In this document: one piece after another, positions 54,964 to 62,506 of the stretch | Layout of the letters: each line of letters begins with the position of its first letter | Numbering within the stretch: position 1 is the first letter of the stretch | DNA from: Stagnimonas sp. | GTDB lineage: Bacteria; Pseudomonadota; Gammaproteobacteria; Nevskiales; Nevskiaceae | Direction of reading: 5' to 3' | NCBI GenBank assembly: GCA_030652575.1 | Contig: JAUSQI010000154.1 | Location: forward strand, 1 to 64,000 | Length of the DNA stretch: 64,000 bases | The notes under the pieces: model-generated | The model's input: only the letters and a program-made list of their open reading frames with translations | What the model was told of the DNA's origin: nothing | Database searches by the model: none | Made by a program: the position numbers and the translations under genes

Positions 54964-56613
54964 TCAAAGGGATTTGATGGAACCCGCACGGATGCTGGCC
55001 CCGAAATGCTGCTGAAAAGCCTTGACCCGCTCGTCTTCGACGATGACGGTCTCGGCAGCTTTCTGTTTTGCGTCCTGTGCTGCGATGGCAAGCGCAGCGG
55101 GTGTGTCGAGCGCGCCGATGCCGACATCGATCACCAGATGGATGGGGGCCGAGAGCTGGATGCGCAAGGCCTCCTGCAACTCCGCGCGGCGCTCTTCGGT
55201 GAGCAGGTGCTTGTGCTTGACGTCGAGCGTGAGACGCAGGGCGTCGCCATCGCGAGAAGTCCACACCGCGTTGTAGGCGAGGGTCTTGCTCAGGCCCTTG
55301 AGTGCCAGGGCTTCGAGCCGCACGGCCCAGGGCGCGTCGTCGGCGACTGGCTGCGGTGTGGGCACCGGCACGGCAATGGCGGGGAGTTCGATGCGCGGCT
55401 TGGCGGCGACCGGCGCAGGCGACGCCAGGCTGGCCGTGGGTGCGGCAGCGGCCGGGCGTGCGGGTGCGGCGCTACCGGCAGCACTCGTTGCAGCACGCGC
55501 ACCGCCCACGGTGGCGGGCTGATCAGGTGGCTGATCGGGGTGAAAGGCCAGCATGCGCAGCAGGCACATCTCGAAACCCAGACGCGGCTCCGGCGCCCAG
55601 CCCAGGTCGCGGCGACCGAGCACGGCGATCTGGTAGTAGAGCTGCAAGTCCTCGGCCTTGAAGCGGCCATTGAGCGCGAGCAGCGCCTCGTCATCGTCCT
55701 CGGTCTGCGCCTTGGGCAGCGCCAGCAGCATGGCGAGGCGTTGCAGCACGGTGGCGAGTTCGTTGAGCAGGGCGGCGTAGTCCGGGGCCTGCGCTTCGAG
55801 CTTCTGAATGCCTGCAAGCAGAGCCTCGCCATCGCGCGTGGTGAGTGCCGCCATCAGGTCGTAGAGCACGCGACGGCCGGAGGTGCCGAGCATTTCCTCC
55901 ACCGGCTCGCGCTTGAGCTCGCCTCCACCGGCAAAGGCAATGGCCTGATCGGTGAGCGAGAGCGCATCGCGCATCGAGCCATCGGCACCGCGCGCGATTT
56001 CGCTGACGGCACCGGGCTCGAAGGCCTGGCCTTCTTCGGTCAGCACCTTGTTGATCTGCTCGCGGATGACGCTGATCGGCAGGCGCTTCAAATTGAATTG
56101 CAGGCAGCGACTGAGGATGGTGGCGAGCAGCTTCTGCGGATCGGTGGTGGCGAGGATGAACTTCACGCGCGGCGGCGGTTCTTCCAGCGTCTTCAGCAGC
56201 GCATTGAAGGCGCTCTTCGACAGCATGTGGACTTCGTCGATGAGATACACCTTGTAGCGGCCGCGCACCGGCGCGTACTGGGCGTTGTCGATCACCACGC
56301 GCACATCGTCGACGCCGGTGTTCGAAGCGGCGTCGATTTCGAGCAGATCGACGAAGCGGCCCTGATCGACCTCCTTGCAGCTGCCGCAGACGCCGCAGGG
56401 CTGCGAGGTCACACCGGTTTCGCAGTTCAAGCCCTTGGCGATGATGCGAGCGAGGGTGGTCTTGCCCACGCCGCGCGTGCCGGTGAGCAGGATGGCCGGG
56501 TGCAGGCGGTCCTGGTCCAGCGCGTGGCACAGGGCCTTGGTGACATGACCCTGCCCCATCACGTCTTCGAAACGGCGCGGGCGGTATTTACGGGCGAGGG
56601 CGAGGTAGCTCAT
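54964..56613 (-). CDS. dnaX: DNA polymerase III subunits gamma/tau
   Basis: A 549-residue clamp-loader ATPase. Walker A GTRGVGKT (about 45-52), a four-Cys zinc module (PCGVCGSC and the upstream Cys), DEVHMLSKSAFNALLKTLEE around Walker B, and sensor-1 ILATTDPQKLLATILSRC. An Ala/Pro-rich linker (about 370-420) leads to the C-terminal tau domain. E. coli makes gamma by a -1 frameshift at A-AAA-AAG. I see no such slippery run before the linker, so production of a short form is not evident here. Confidence 0.97.
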   Translation of the reverse strand: MSYLALARKYRPRRFEDVMGQGHVTKALCHALDQDRLHPAILLTGTRGVGKTTLARIIAKGLNCETGVTSQPCGVCGSCKEVDQGRFVDLLEIDAASNTGVDDVRVVIDNAQYAPVRGRYKVYLIDEVHMLSKSAFNALLKTLEEPPPRVKFILATTDPQKLLATILSRCLQFNLKRLPISVIREQINKVLTEEGQAFEPGAVSEIARGADGSMRDALSLTDQAIAFAGGGELKREPVEEMLGTSGRRVLYDLMAALTTRDGEALLAGIQKLEAQAPDYAALLNELATVLQRLAMLLALPKAQTEDDDEALLALNGRFKAEDLQLYYQIAVLGRRDLGWAPEPRLGFEMCLLRMLAFHPDQPPDQPATVGGARAATSAAGSAAPARPAAAAPTASLASPAPVAAKPRIELPAIAVPVPTPQPVADDAPWAVRLEALALKGLSKTLAYNAVWTSRDGDALRLTLDVKHKHLLTEERRAELQEALRIQLSAPIHLVIDVGIGALDTPAALAIAAQDAKQKAAETVIVEDERVKAFQQHFGASIRAGSIKSL

Positions 56614-56667
56614 GCCGGTAGTTTAGTTTCCTAAAGCACATCCGGCACGCTCGCCTAAAATGGCTGG

Positions 56668-57600
56668 ATGACCTCCACCACAAAGCGCGCTCTGCTCATC
56701 GCCCTGCAGGTGCTGTTGCTCGCCGCTTTCGCGCTGGCCATCGAACATTGGTGGGGCTTCTCGCGCCTGCTGGCCCCTTGGTCTCAGGTGCCGCTCTCGC
56801 TGGTTGCCGTCGTCGGCGTCGCGCAGCTCGCCAGCTATTCCATGCGCGCGCTGCGCATCTACCTGGCGAAATCCGCCGTGCCGCGGCCCTGGCTGCGCTG
56901 CCTGCAACTGATCCTGCTCAACAACGCGCTCAACCTGCTGCTGCCCGCCCGTACCGGCGAGGCCAGCTTCCCGCTGCTGATGCAGCGCTGGTTCGGCGTG
57001 CCGATTGCCGAAGCCGCCGGCACGCTGCTGTGGTTGCGGCTGCTGGACTTGAACGTGCTCGGCGTGCTGGCGCTGCTCACTTTCGCTCCGGCGACGATGC
57101 CGCTGCCCGCTGGCGTCTGGCCCTTGCTGGCGCTGGTCACGGCACTGGTGCCGCTGCTGGCACCCGCCGTGAACAAGGCCGCCACCCGCCGGTTGCAGCA
57201 TCGCCAGAGCAAACCCGCCAGGCTCATCCACAAGCTGCTGGCCGGGGTGCCTTCGCACCTGAAACAAGTCAGCATCGACCTCGGCATCACCTGGTCGGCC
57301 TGGGTCATCAAGCTGGCGGCGCTCACTGCCGTGTTTGCTGCACTCGCACAGCTTCCACCCACGGCCGCGCTGCTGGGTGCCATCGGCGGCGATCTCTCCA
57401 CCGTGCTGCCCATCCACACCCCCGGCGGCTTCGGCACCTACGAGGCGGGGGTGATCGCCTTCGCCTCGCCGCTGGCCCCACCGACACCCGCACTGCTCGC
57501 CGCCGCAGTGAACCTGCACATCCTCGTATTGAGCATCGCACTCGCTGCCGGGGTCATCGCCTGGCTCACCCAGCCGCGTGTGAGAAAATCGCCGCCATGA
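56668..57600 (+). CDS. LPG-synthase-like (UPF0104) membrane flippase family protein
   Basis: A 310-residue inner-membrane protein with about eight hydrophobic segments and the family signature LLLPARTGEASFPLLMQRWF near residue 90 and LPIHTPGGFGTYEAGV near 250, as in the transmembrane domain of lysylphosphatidylglycerol synthase/flippase proteins. It lacks the aminoacyl-transfer domain. Such stand-alone proteins are suspected lipid or polyprenyl-lipid transporters. Overlaps the GT2 gene (ATGA), so the pair probably works on the same lipid-linked sugar. Divergent from dnaX. Confidence 0.85.
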   Translation: MTSTTKRALLIALQVLLLAAFALAIEHWWGFSRLLAPWSQVPLSLVAVVGVAQLASYSMRALRIYLAKSAVPRPWLRCLQLILLNNALNLLLPARTGEASFPLLMQRWFGVPIAEAAGTLLWLRLLDLNVLGVLALLTFAPATMPLPAGVWPLLALVTALVPLLAPAVNKAATRRLQHRQSKPARLIHKLLAGVPSHLKQVSIDLGITWSAWVIKLAALTAVFAALAQLPPTAALLGAIGGDLSTVLPIHTPGGFGTYEAGVIAFASPLAPPTPALLAAAVNLHILVLSIALAAGVIAWLTQPRVRKSPP

Positions 57601-58652
57601 ATACCGCACTCAAAGCCCCGCGCCTCTCCGTCGTCATCCCCATGTACAAGGAGCAGGACAACGTCACGCCCATGCTCGAAGGCGTCCACAAGGGTTTGAG
57701 CAGCTACCCCGGCGAGTGGGAGCTGATCGTCGTCGATGACGGCTCCACCGACGACACCGGCCCGCGCCTCGTGCGCGAAGCGGCGCAGTTCGGCAGCCAT
57801 GTACGCGTGCTGCGCTTCGCCCGCAACCACGGCCAGACCGCCGCCATGCAGGCCGGCATCGACGCCGCGCGCGGCGAGATCATCGCCACGCTTGATGGCG
57901 ACTTGCAGAACGACCCGGCGGACATCCCCCGCCTGGTGGACGAGCTGCTCAAGCGCGACCTCGATTTGATTCAAGGCAAGCGCATTAACCGGCAAGACGC
58001 TCTGGTGAGCCGCAAACTGCCGAGCAAGATTGCCAACCGCCTCATCGCCAAGATCACCGGCGTCAACCTCACCGACTACGGCTGCTCGCTGAAGGTGTAT
58101 CGCGCGCGCATCATCAAGCAGGTGCGGCTCTACGGCGAAATGCACCGCTTCATCCCGGTGTGGGCCGCGATGGTCACCAGCCCGCACCGCATCGCCGAGA
58201 TGCCAGTGGCGCACTTTGCAAGACAGTTCGGCACCAGCAAGTACGGCATTTCACGCACCTTCCGCGTCATTCTCGATCTGCTGACGGTGTTCTTCTTCAT
58301 GCGCTTTCAGGCGCGGCCCGGCCACTTCTTCGGCTCGATTGGTCTCTGGCTCGGCTTTCTCGGTGGCGCGATGATGAGCTGGCTGATGTTCGTCAAGTTC
58401 GGGCTGGACGAGCCGATCGGCGGACGACCGCTGTTCCTGATTGCGATCCTTCTGCTCGTGTTCTCGATGCAGTTCATCACCACCGGCGTAATCGCTGAAA
58501 TGTTGGCCCGCATCTTCTACCGCGATAAGCCGCGCGTCGCACTCATCAACGAAGCAACCGATGACGGCACGCCGCTCGGCTGGGCCGATGCGGCACAGCC
58601 TGCGACGGTGGTGATGCAACTGCCCAAGCCCGCAGTACCCGCGCACGGTTGA
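57597..58652 (+). CDS. GT2 polyprenyl-phosphate glycosyltransferase (ArnC/DPM1-like)
   Basis: A 351-residue family-2 glycosyltransferase. The N-terminal catalytic domain has VIPMYKEQDNV, IVVDDGSTDDTG (nucleotide-sugar binding), DGDLQNDP (metal/DxD region) and KRINRQDALVSRKLPSKIAN. Two C-terminal transmembrane helices follow (about residues 240-262 and 275-300), the layout of ArnC, GtrB and DPM1 enzymes, which load a sugar onto undecaprenyl phosphate. Sugar identity is not predictable. A matching acceptor-side transferase (GT39/ArnT-like) lies 0.6 kb downstream. Confidence 0.92.
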   Translation: MNTALKAPRLSVVIPMYKEQDNVTPMLEGVHKGLSSYPGEWELIVVDDGSTDDTGPRLVREAAQFGSHVRVLRFARNHGQTAAMQAGIDAARGEIIATLDGDLQNDPADIPRLVDELLKRDLDLIQGKRINRQDALVSRKLPSKIANRLIAKITGVNLTDYGCSLKVYRARIIKQVRLYGEMHRFIPVWAAMVTSPHRIAEMPVAHFARQFGTSKYGISRTFRVILDLLTVFFFMRFQARPGHFFGSIGLWLGFLGGAMMSWLMFVKFGLDEPIGGRPLFLIAILLLVFSMQFITTGVIAEMLARIFYRDKPRVALINEATDDGTPLGWADAAQPATVVMQLPKPAVPAHG

Positions 58653-58683
58653 ACCACACCCTACGCATGACTAGAGTCGCGCC

Positions 58684-58902
58684 ATGAACAACTGGTCTAC
58701 CTGCCCTGCCGTCGAACGCGATCCGCTGAAAGTGAGCGGCGCCTGGCTGTTTCGCGGCACCCGCGTGCCGGTGACCGCACTCTTCGAGAACCTTGAAGAC
58801 GGCGCGCAACTTGCCGAGTTCGTCGAGTGGTTTCCCGGCGTCAGCCTGCAACAAGCGCGCGCCGTGCTTGAACACGCCGCACTCTCGCTGGAAGCCGCAT
58901 AG
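58684..58902 (+). CDS. DUF433 antitoxin-like protein
   Basis: A 72-residue DUF433 protein: AWLFRGTRVPVTALFENLED is the family's GTRVPV motif, followed by FVEWFPGVSLQQARAVLEHA. DUF433 proteins are commonly paired with DUF5615 PIN-like toxins and act as antitoxins, with the toxin overlapping downstream. Here a GTG codon overlaps its stop in that position, but the toxin frame is truncated (see next entry), so the antitoxin appears orphaned. Confidence 0.85.
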   Translation: MNNWSTCPAVERDPLKVSGAWLFRGTRVPVTALFENLEDGAQLAEFVEWFPGVSLQQARAVLEHAALSLEAA

Positions 58903-58985
58903 TGCGGGTGTTGTTCGACTATGAATGCCAAATACACATTGCTGCGCGGCTGCAAGAACTACAACGCTTTTGCCCGGCGCTCTGA
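58902..58985 (+). pseudogene. Truncated DUF5615-like toxin remnant
   Basis: GTG overlapping the DUF433 stop opens a 27-residue frame MRVLFDYECQIHIAARLQEL and RFC-PAL (the first 20 residues shown), whose start looks like the RVLFDE...RL opening of DUF5615 PIN-like toxins. A TGA ends it after about a quarter of the expected length. Base composition becomes AT-richer right after. I read it as the residue of a deleted toxin; a short unrelated peptide cannot be excluded. Confidence 0.55.
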
Positions 58986-59265
58986 CAGAGATTGGGGACG
59001 GGCCACGGAAGTCAAAGTGCAGTCTATTGAAGGCCAAACAATCGGAAACCTGGTGTTCGGCTGCCACCCTGACTTTGTAGGCTTTAACGAATATCAGGCG
59101 ATGAGCTATCAACACATGCTTAACCTGATTGCTGAGCGATTGGACGGCGACGTAGAGGTCAATAGGGATGCACTGATTTCCGGTTTGATAATTTACATCT
59201 GTCTGAATGGACCTAATCCAAGTCTTGTAGCCCGGATGCAATCCGGGAGTTCCCACTGTCAGTGA
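58921..59265 (+). CDS. Hypothetical protein in an AT-richer island
   Basis: A 114-residue frame with no family I recognise. The central part (about residues 28-95) looks protein-like, with ATEVKVQSIEGQTIGNLVFG and a helical SYQHMLNLIAERLDGDV. The first part overlaps the toxin remnant in another frame, and the last 15 residues are translated from a CCCGGAT hairpin, so both ends are suspect. Base composition is lower in GC than on either side, suggesting transfer. Possibly a partial gene. Confidence 0.4.
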   Translation: MNAKYTLLRGCKNYNAFARRSDRDWGRATEVKVQSIEGQTIGNLVFGCHPDFVGFNEYQAMSYQHMLNLIAERLDGDVEVNRDALISGLIIYICLNGPNPSLVARMQSGSSHCQ

Positions 59266-59285
59266 CCCCCCCGGATTTCATCCGG
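59231..59285. repeat. Two tandem CCGGAT hairpins
   Basis: CCCGGAT-GCA-ATCCGGG (59231-59247) and CCGGAT-TTC-ATCCGG (59271-59285) are related palindromes with 3-base loops, 23 bases apart. The first lies inside the end of the hypothetical frame; the second precedes the GT39 gene. They look like dispersed REP-type elements. Confidence 0.75.
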
Positions 59286-59297
59286 TCTACGAGCAAG

Positions 59298-60929
59298 ATG
59301 CTACGCGCCCCACGCCCCTACATCAGCCCCATGCAACGCCTGCTCTCCGGCATTGATCCCACTGTTCTGTGGCTGACGCTGTTCGCCTTCGCGGGCTTCT
59401 GGCTCAACAGCTGGGCGGTGCCGCTGTTCGATCTCGATGAAGGCGCGTTCACGGCAGCGACGCGCGAGATGTTCGAGCGCGGCGACTTCTTGATGACCTA
59501 TCTCGATGGCGCGCCGCGCTACGACAAGCCCATCCTCATCTACTGGTTGCAGGCGGCGTCGGTCAGCGTGTTCGGCTGGAGTGAGTTCGCGCTGCGTCTG
59601 CCCTCCATGCTCGCGGCGAGTGCCTGGATGTGGGTGGTGTATCGCTTTGTAAACGAGGTGAGCGGCAGTAAAGAGAAGGCGCTATTTGCGGCAGGCAGTC
59701 TCGCCCTCTCGCCCGTGCCCGGACTCATCGGCCATGCGGCGACGGCGGATGCGCTGCTGAATCTTTTGCTGGCGCTGACGCTGCTCGATCTCTGGCGCTG
59801 GTTCGATCGTATTGCTGTCATTCCCGCGCAGGCGGGGAATGACAAGCAAAGAAATGACAAGCTGCTTTTGCTGCGGGTCTATCTCTGGATCGGCCTCGGC
59901 CTGCTCACCAAAGGCCCCGTCGCGGTTGCACTGCCGGTGATGGTGGTGCTGCCATTTGCACTGCTCACCAACCGCTGGCGCGATGCGCTCAAGGCCGCGT
60001 TCTTCATCCCCGGCTGGCTGCTCGCACTGGCGGTATTCCTGCCCTGGGCGGTGCTACTCACGCTGAAGGACGGCGGTGATTTCTTCAAGCATTTCCTGCT
60101 CGACCATAACGTCGGTCGCTACAGCGAGACGATGGAAAGCCACGGCGGCAAGCTCTGGTATTACGTCGCCGCACTGCCCTTGATCGTGCTGCCGTTCGCG
60201 GCCTGGCTGCCCTCGGTCTTGAAGCAGGTCAGGGGCTGGAAAACCGAACCCCGCACGCTGTATCTGCTGCTCTGGTTCGGCGTGGTCTTTGTGCTGTTCA
60301 GCACCAGCAAGACCCAGCTGCCGCATTACCTGCTGTATGGCTGCACGCCTCTGTTCGTGCTGTTCGGCCTGCATGCGGAAGCCATCAAGCAGCGTTGGGT
60401 CGCACTGCTGCCCGCCACCATTTTCATCGCTCTACTGTGCGCGCTGCCCACGCTGCTGCCGCAGTTCTTGCCGGACGCACACCACGCCTACGATCGCGGC
60501 ATCGTCGAAACCATTATTGCTTCGGTGCGGCCCACCTATTACATGGCCTGCATCGGTGCAGCAGTGATCGTGCTGCTGGCCCTCATCCGCCCGAACATCA
60601 CCCCCGCAATGGCTGGCCTCAGGGGTGGGCTGGCGGTATCGCTCGCGGTGTGGTGTGGCGTGCTGCCACTGCTCGCCGCAGGCCAGCAGGTGCCGGTGCA
60701 ACAAGCCGCCGCCGTCAGCCGCCAGCTCGGCCTGCCCGTCGTCGCCTACCGCATCACCATGCCCAGCTTTTCGGTGTATCGCGGCAGCGTCACGCCGCAT
60801 CGCACGCCGGTAACCGGCGAGATTGCGTTCACGCGCAAAGATCGGATCGCCGATCTCGCCAAAGAGACGAACAGGCCGCAGACAGTGGTTTTCCGGTCCG
60901 GTGGCGTTGCGTTGATACGCATCGAGTAG
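59298..60929 (+). CDS. GT39/ArnT-family glycosyltransferase
   Basis: A polytopic membrane enzyme of about 543 residues that would move a sugar from a polyprenyl-phosphate carrier to a periplasmic acceptor such as lipid A. N-terminal motifs LFDLDEGAFTAATREM and PRYDKPILIYWLQA match the catalytic first loop of ArnT/PMT enzymes (acidic pair in FDLDEG). GLLTKGPVAVALP and LLLWFGVVFVLFSTSKTQLP are conserved family blocks. A palindromic repeat adds VIPAQAGNDKQRNDK in a loop near residue 175. Start uncertain: 59298 or 59331. Together with the GT2 and flippase genes it suggests envelope glycan modification. Confidence 0.88.
   Translation: MLRAPRPYISPMQRLLSGIDPTVLWLTLFAFAGFWLNSWAVPLFDLDEGAFTAATREMFERGDFLMTYLDGAPRYDKPILIYWLQAASVSVFGWSEFALRLPSMLAASAWMWVVYRFVNEVSGSKEKALFAAGSLALSPVPGLIGHAATADALLNLLLALTLLDLWRWFDRIAVIPAQAGNDKQRNDKLLLLRVYLWIGLGLLTKGPVAVALPVMVVLPFALLTNRWRDALKAAFFIPGWLLALAVFLPWAVLLTLKDGGDFFKHFLLDHNVGRYSETMESHGGKLWYYVAALPLIVLPFAAWLPSVLKQVRGWKTEPRTLYLLLWFGVVFVLFSTSKTQLPHYLLYGCTPLFVLFGLHAEAIKQRWVALLPATIFIALLCALPTLLPQFLPDAHHAYDRGIVETIIASVRPTYYMACIGAAVIVLLALIRPNITPAMAGLRGGLAVSLAVWCGVLPLLAAGQQVPVQQAAAVSRQLGLPVVAYRITMPSFSVYRGSVTPHRTPVTGEIAFTRKDRIADLAKETNRPQTVVFRSGGVALIRIE
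59817..59862. repeat. In-frame palindromic repeat inside the GT39 gene (dRS3-like)
   Basis: Perfect 9-base arms GTCATTCCC (59817-59825) and GGGAATGAC (59835-59843) around GCGCAGGCG, followed by a direct repeat AATGACAAGC (59838-59847 and 59853-59862). The ATTCCC-N9-GGGAAT core resembles the dRS3 repeat of Neisseria (ATTCCC-N8-GGGAAT). It is in frame and encodes the VIPAQAGND stretch. Confidence 0.8.
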
Positions 60930-60942
60930 CAGAGCGAGCCGC

Positions 60943-60962
60943 CGCCAATACCTTGATTGGCG
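60943..60962. repeat. Hairpin after the GT39 gene
   Basis: CGCCAAT-ACCTTG-ATTGGCG, 14 bases after the stop codon. No T-tract. A further GC hairpin (CGGGCC / GGCCCG) lies near 60999-61018. I see no gene in 60930-61072; these may be transcript-end or repeat elements. Confidence 0.5.
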
Positions 60963-61072
60963 TAGCGAGCATTGCGAATGGCGTGCGGAGCCACGCGGAG
61001 CGGGCCCAAGGCCCGTGAGCATGGCACCGCGCGTCAGTCGCAAGCGCAGTAGCCAAGCACAGTATTGGAAGT

Positions 61073-61176
61073 GATTCGCGCCGACTTACTCCGGCGCTTC
61101 GCTACACCGCTGCCGTTGCTCCCTTCCGGGCCTGGCGGAGTTCACGGCTCACAAACGCGAAGGGCCGACGCGAATC
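61073..61176 (-). ncRNA. ffs: 4.5S signal recognition particle RNA
   Basis: On the minus strand the core reads GCCAGGCCCGGAAGGGAGCA then ACGGCAGC, the universal SRP domain IV (GGAA tetraloop and the asymmetric AGCA loop that bind Ffh). The two ends pair: GATTCGCGTCGG at the 5' end with CGGCGCGAATC at the 3' end. That gives a hairpin of about 104 nt, the size of small bacterial 4.5S RNA. It directs ribosomes making membrane proteins to FtsY. It is not next to dnaX, its frequent neighbour, but about 4.5 kb away. Confidence 0.93.
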
Positions 61177-61182
61177 GCCGAT

Positions 61183-61211
61183 ATTGTCTCACGGCTTTTG
61201 CACGTGTCGAA
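61183..61211 (-). promoter_or_regulatory. Probable sigma-70 promoter of ffs
   Basis: On the minus strand, TTCGAC (61211-61206) and GACAAT (61188-61183) are separated by exactly 17 bases, and the predicted RNA start at 61176 is 7 bases after the -10 element. Position and spacing fit well, although both hexamers deviate from consensus. Confidence 0.7.
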
Positions 61212-61237
61212 GCCTCCAGGAGATTCAGCCGACGTTT

Positions 61238-61259
61238 GTTAAGGGCGCTTTACCTTAAC
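61238..61259. promoter_or_regulatory. Inverted repeat upstream of the second RND operon
   Basis: GTTAAGG (61238-61244) and CCTTAAC (61253-61259) are perfect 7-base arms around GCGCTTTA. The site lies 71 bases before the adaptor start and behind the ffs promoter, so it could be an operator for either. No regulator gene is adjacent. Confidence 0.4.
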
Positions 61260-61330
61260 GGCGGTAGAACCATGCACGCTGTTCATGGTCAACTGCCCAA
61301 CCCAAGAAGACTTACCACGCAAGGATTGTC

Positions 61331-62506
61331 GTGCGCGCCAGAACCCTCATCGTCATCGTGCTGCTCGTGGTACTTGCGGGCGGCTTTTTCTACTGGCAAC
61401 AACATCGCGCCGACAACAAACCCAAAGGCCCCACCACTCGCGCGGTGACCGTAGAGATGGCAAACGCCCGCATCGGCGACGCGGCCGTGCAGCTTTCCGC
61501 CATCGGCCAGATCATCAGCAGCCACAGCGTTGCCATCCGCCCACAAGTCAGCGGCACGCTGCAAAAGGTGTTCTTCACCGAGGGTGCGTCGGTCAAGGCC
61601 GGTGACAAGCTGTTCGAGATCGACCCCGCGCCCTATCGCGCCGCCATGCAGCAGGCGGAGGCTCAGGTCGCGCGTGATCGTGCCGGCGTGCAGGCCGCCG
61701 AGACCCAGGAAAAACGCCTGCTGCCCCTTGCCGAAAAAGGCTATGTCACCCCGCAGGAAGTGCTGGATGCCAAAGCCACCGCCGAAAGCGCCCGAGCCAG
61801 CGTGCAGGTCTCGCAAGCCGCCGTCGCGGCCGCACGGGTCAACATGGATCGCACCGTTATCCGCGCGCCCATCGCCGGCCGCACCGGCGCGCTGTCGGTG
61901 AAGACCGGCAACATCGTCGCTGCCAGCGACGCCGCGCCGCTGGTCACCATCAACCAGCTGCAACCGGTACAGGCCGAGTTCACGGTGCCGCAGGCGCAGC
62001 TCAGCGCCTTGCAGCAGGCAATGGCCACAGGCCCGGTCAAAATTGTCGTCAGCAGCCAGACCGGTGGTGCCGCCCTGGCGGAAGGCCATGTGCTGTTCGT
62101 GGACAACACCATCGACGCCACCACCGGCACCGTAAAACTCAAGGCCGAGTTTGCCAATGCCGAAGAGAAGCTCTGGCCCGGCACCTTCGTGAGCTTCACC
62201 GCCACGCTCGCCGTCGAAACCGACCGCGTGCTGGTGCCCGAGCTGGCGGTGCAGCCGGGGGCCGATGGCAGCTTCGTCTATGTGGTGGATGCCGAGAACA
62301 AGGCGCAGCTCACACCCGTGACCGTGGCGCGGCAGCTGGGCAGCGAAATGGTGATCGACAAGGGCTTGAAGGGCGGCGAGAAAGTCGTTTCCCGCGCGCC
62401 ACGCGACCTCAAGCCCGGGGCCACGGTGCAGCTCGCGGGTGCCAAGCCCAGTGCTGAAGGCACCGCGCCAAAAAGTGAGAGCGCCGCCAAGGTCGCAGCC
62501 CCATGA
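61331..62506 (+). CDS. RND efflux periplasmic adaptor (MdtA-like)
   Basis: A 391-residue membrane-fusion protein starting with GTG. N-terminal hydrophobic anchor (TLIVIVLLVVLAGGFFYW), lipoyl half with IRPQVSGTLQKVFFTEGASV, an alpha hairpin (about residues 100-165) and the returning half TVIRAPIAGRTGALSVKTGN, typical of the MdtA/AcrA group. The C-terminal 20 residues are Ala/Lys-rich. Its stop overlaps the permease start (ATGA). No outer-membrane factor is seen before the window end. Confidence 0.94.
   Translation: MRARTLIVIVLLVVLAGGFFYWQQHRADNKPKGPTTRAVTVEMANARIGDAAVQLSAIGQIISSHSVAIRPQVSGTLQKVFFTEGASVKAGDKLFEIDPAPYRAAMQQAEAQVARDRAGVQAAETQEKRLLPLAEKGYVTPQEVLDAKATAESARASVQVSQAAVAAARVNMDRTVIRAPIAGRTGALSVKTGNIVAASDAAPLVTINQLQPVQAEFTVPQAQLSALQQAMATGPVKIVVSSQTGGAALAEGHVLFVDNTIDATTGTVKLKAEFANAEEKLWPGTFVSFTATLAVETDRVLVPELAVQPGADGSFVYVVDAENKAQLTPVTVARQLGSEMVIDKGLKGGEKVVSRAPRDLKPGATVQLAGAKPSAEGTAPKSESAAKVAAP

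Noticed and set aside
54964-56613. Programmed frameshift in dnaX
   Set aside because: No A-AAA-AAG-type slippery run is visible before the linker; the only A-rich stretch is near the extreme 3' end.
22286-61260. Shared octamer CCTTAACG upstream of the PhoP operon and of the second RND operon
   Set aside because: An 8-mer is expected about once per 65 kb by chance, so a second copy in a 64-kb window is not evidence of co-regulation.
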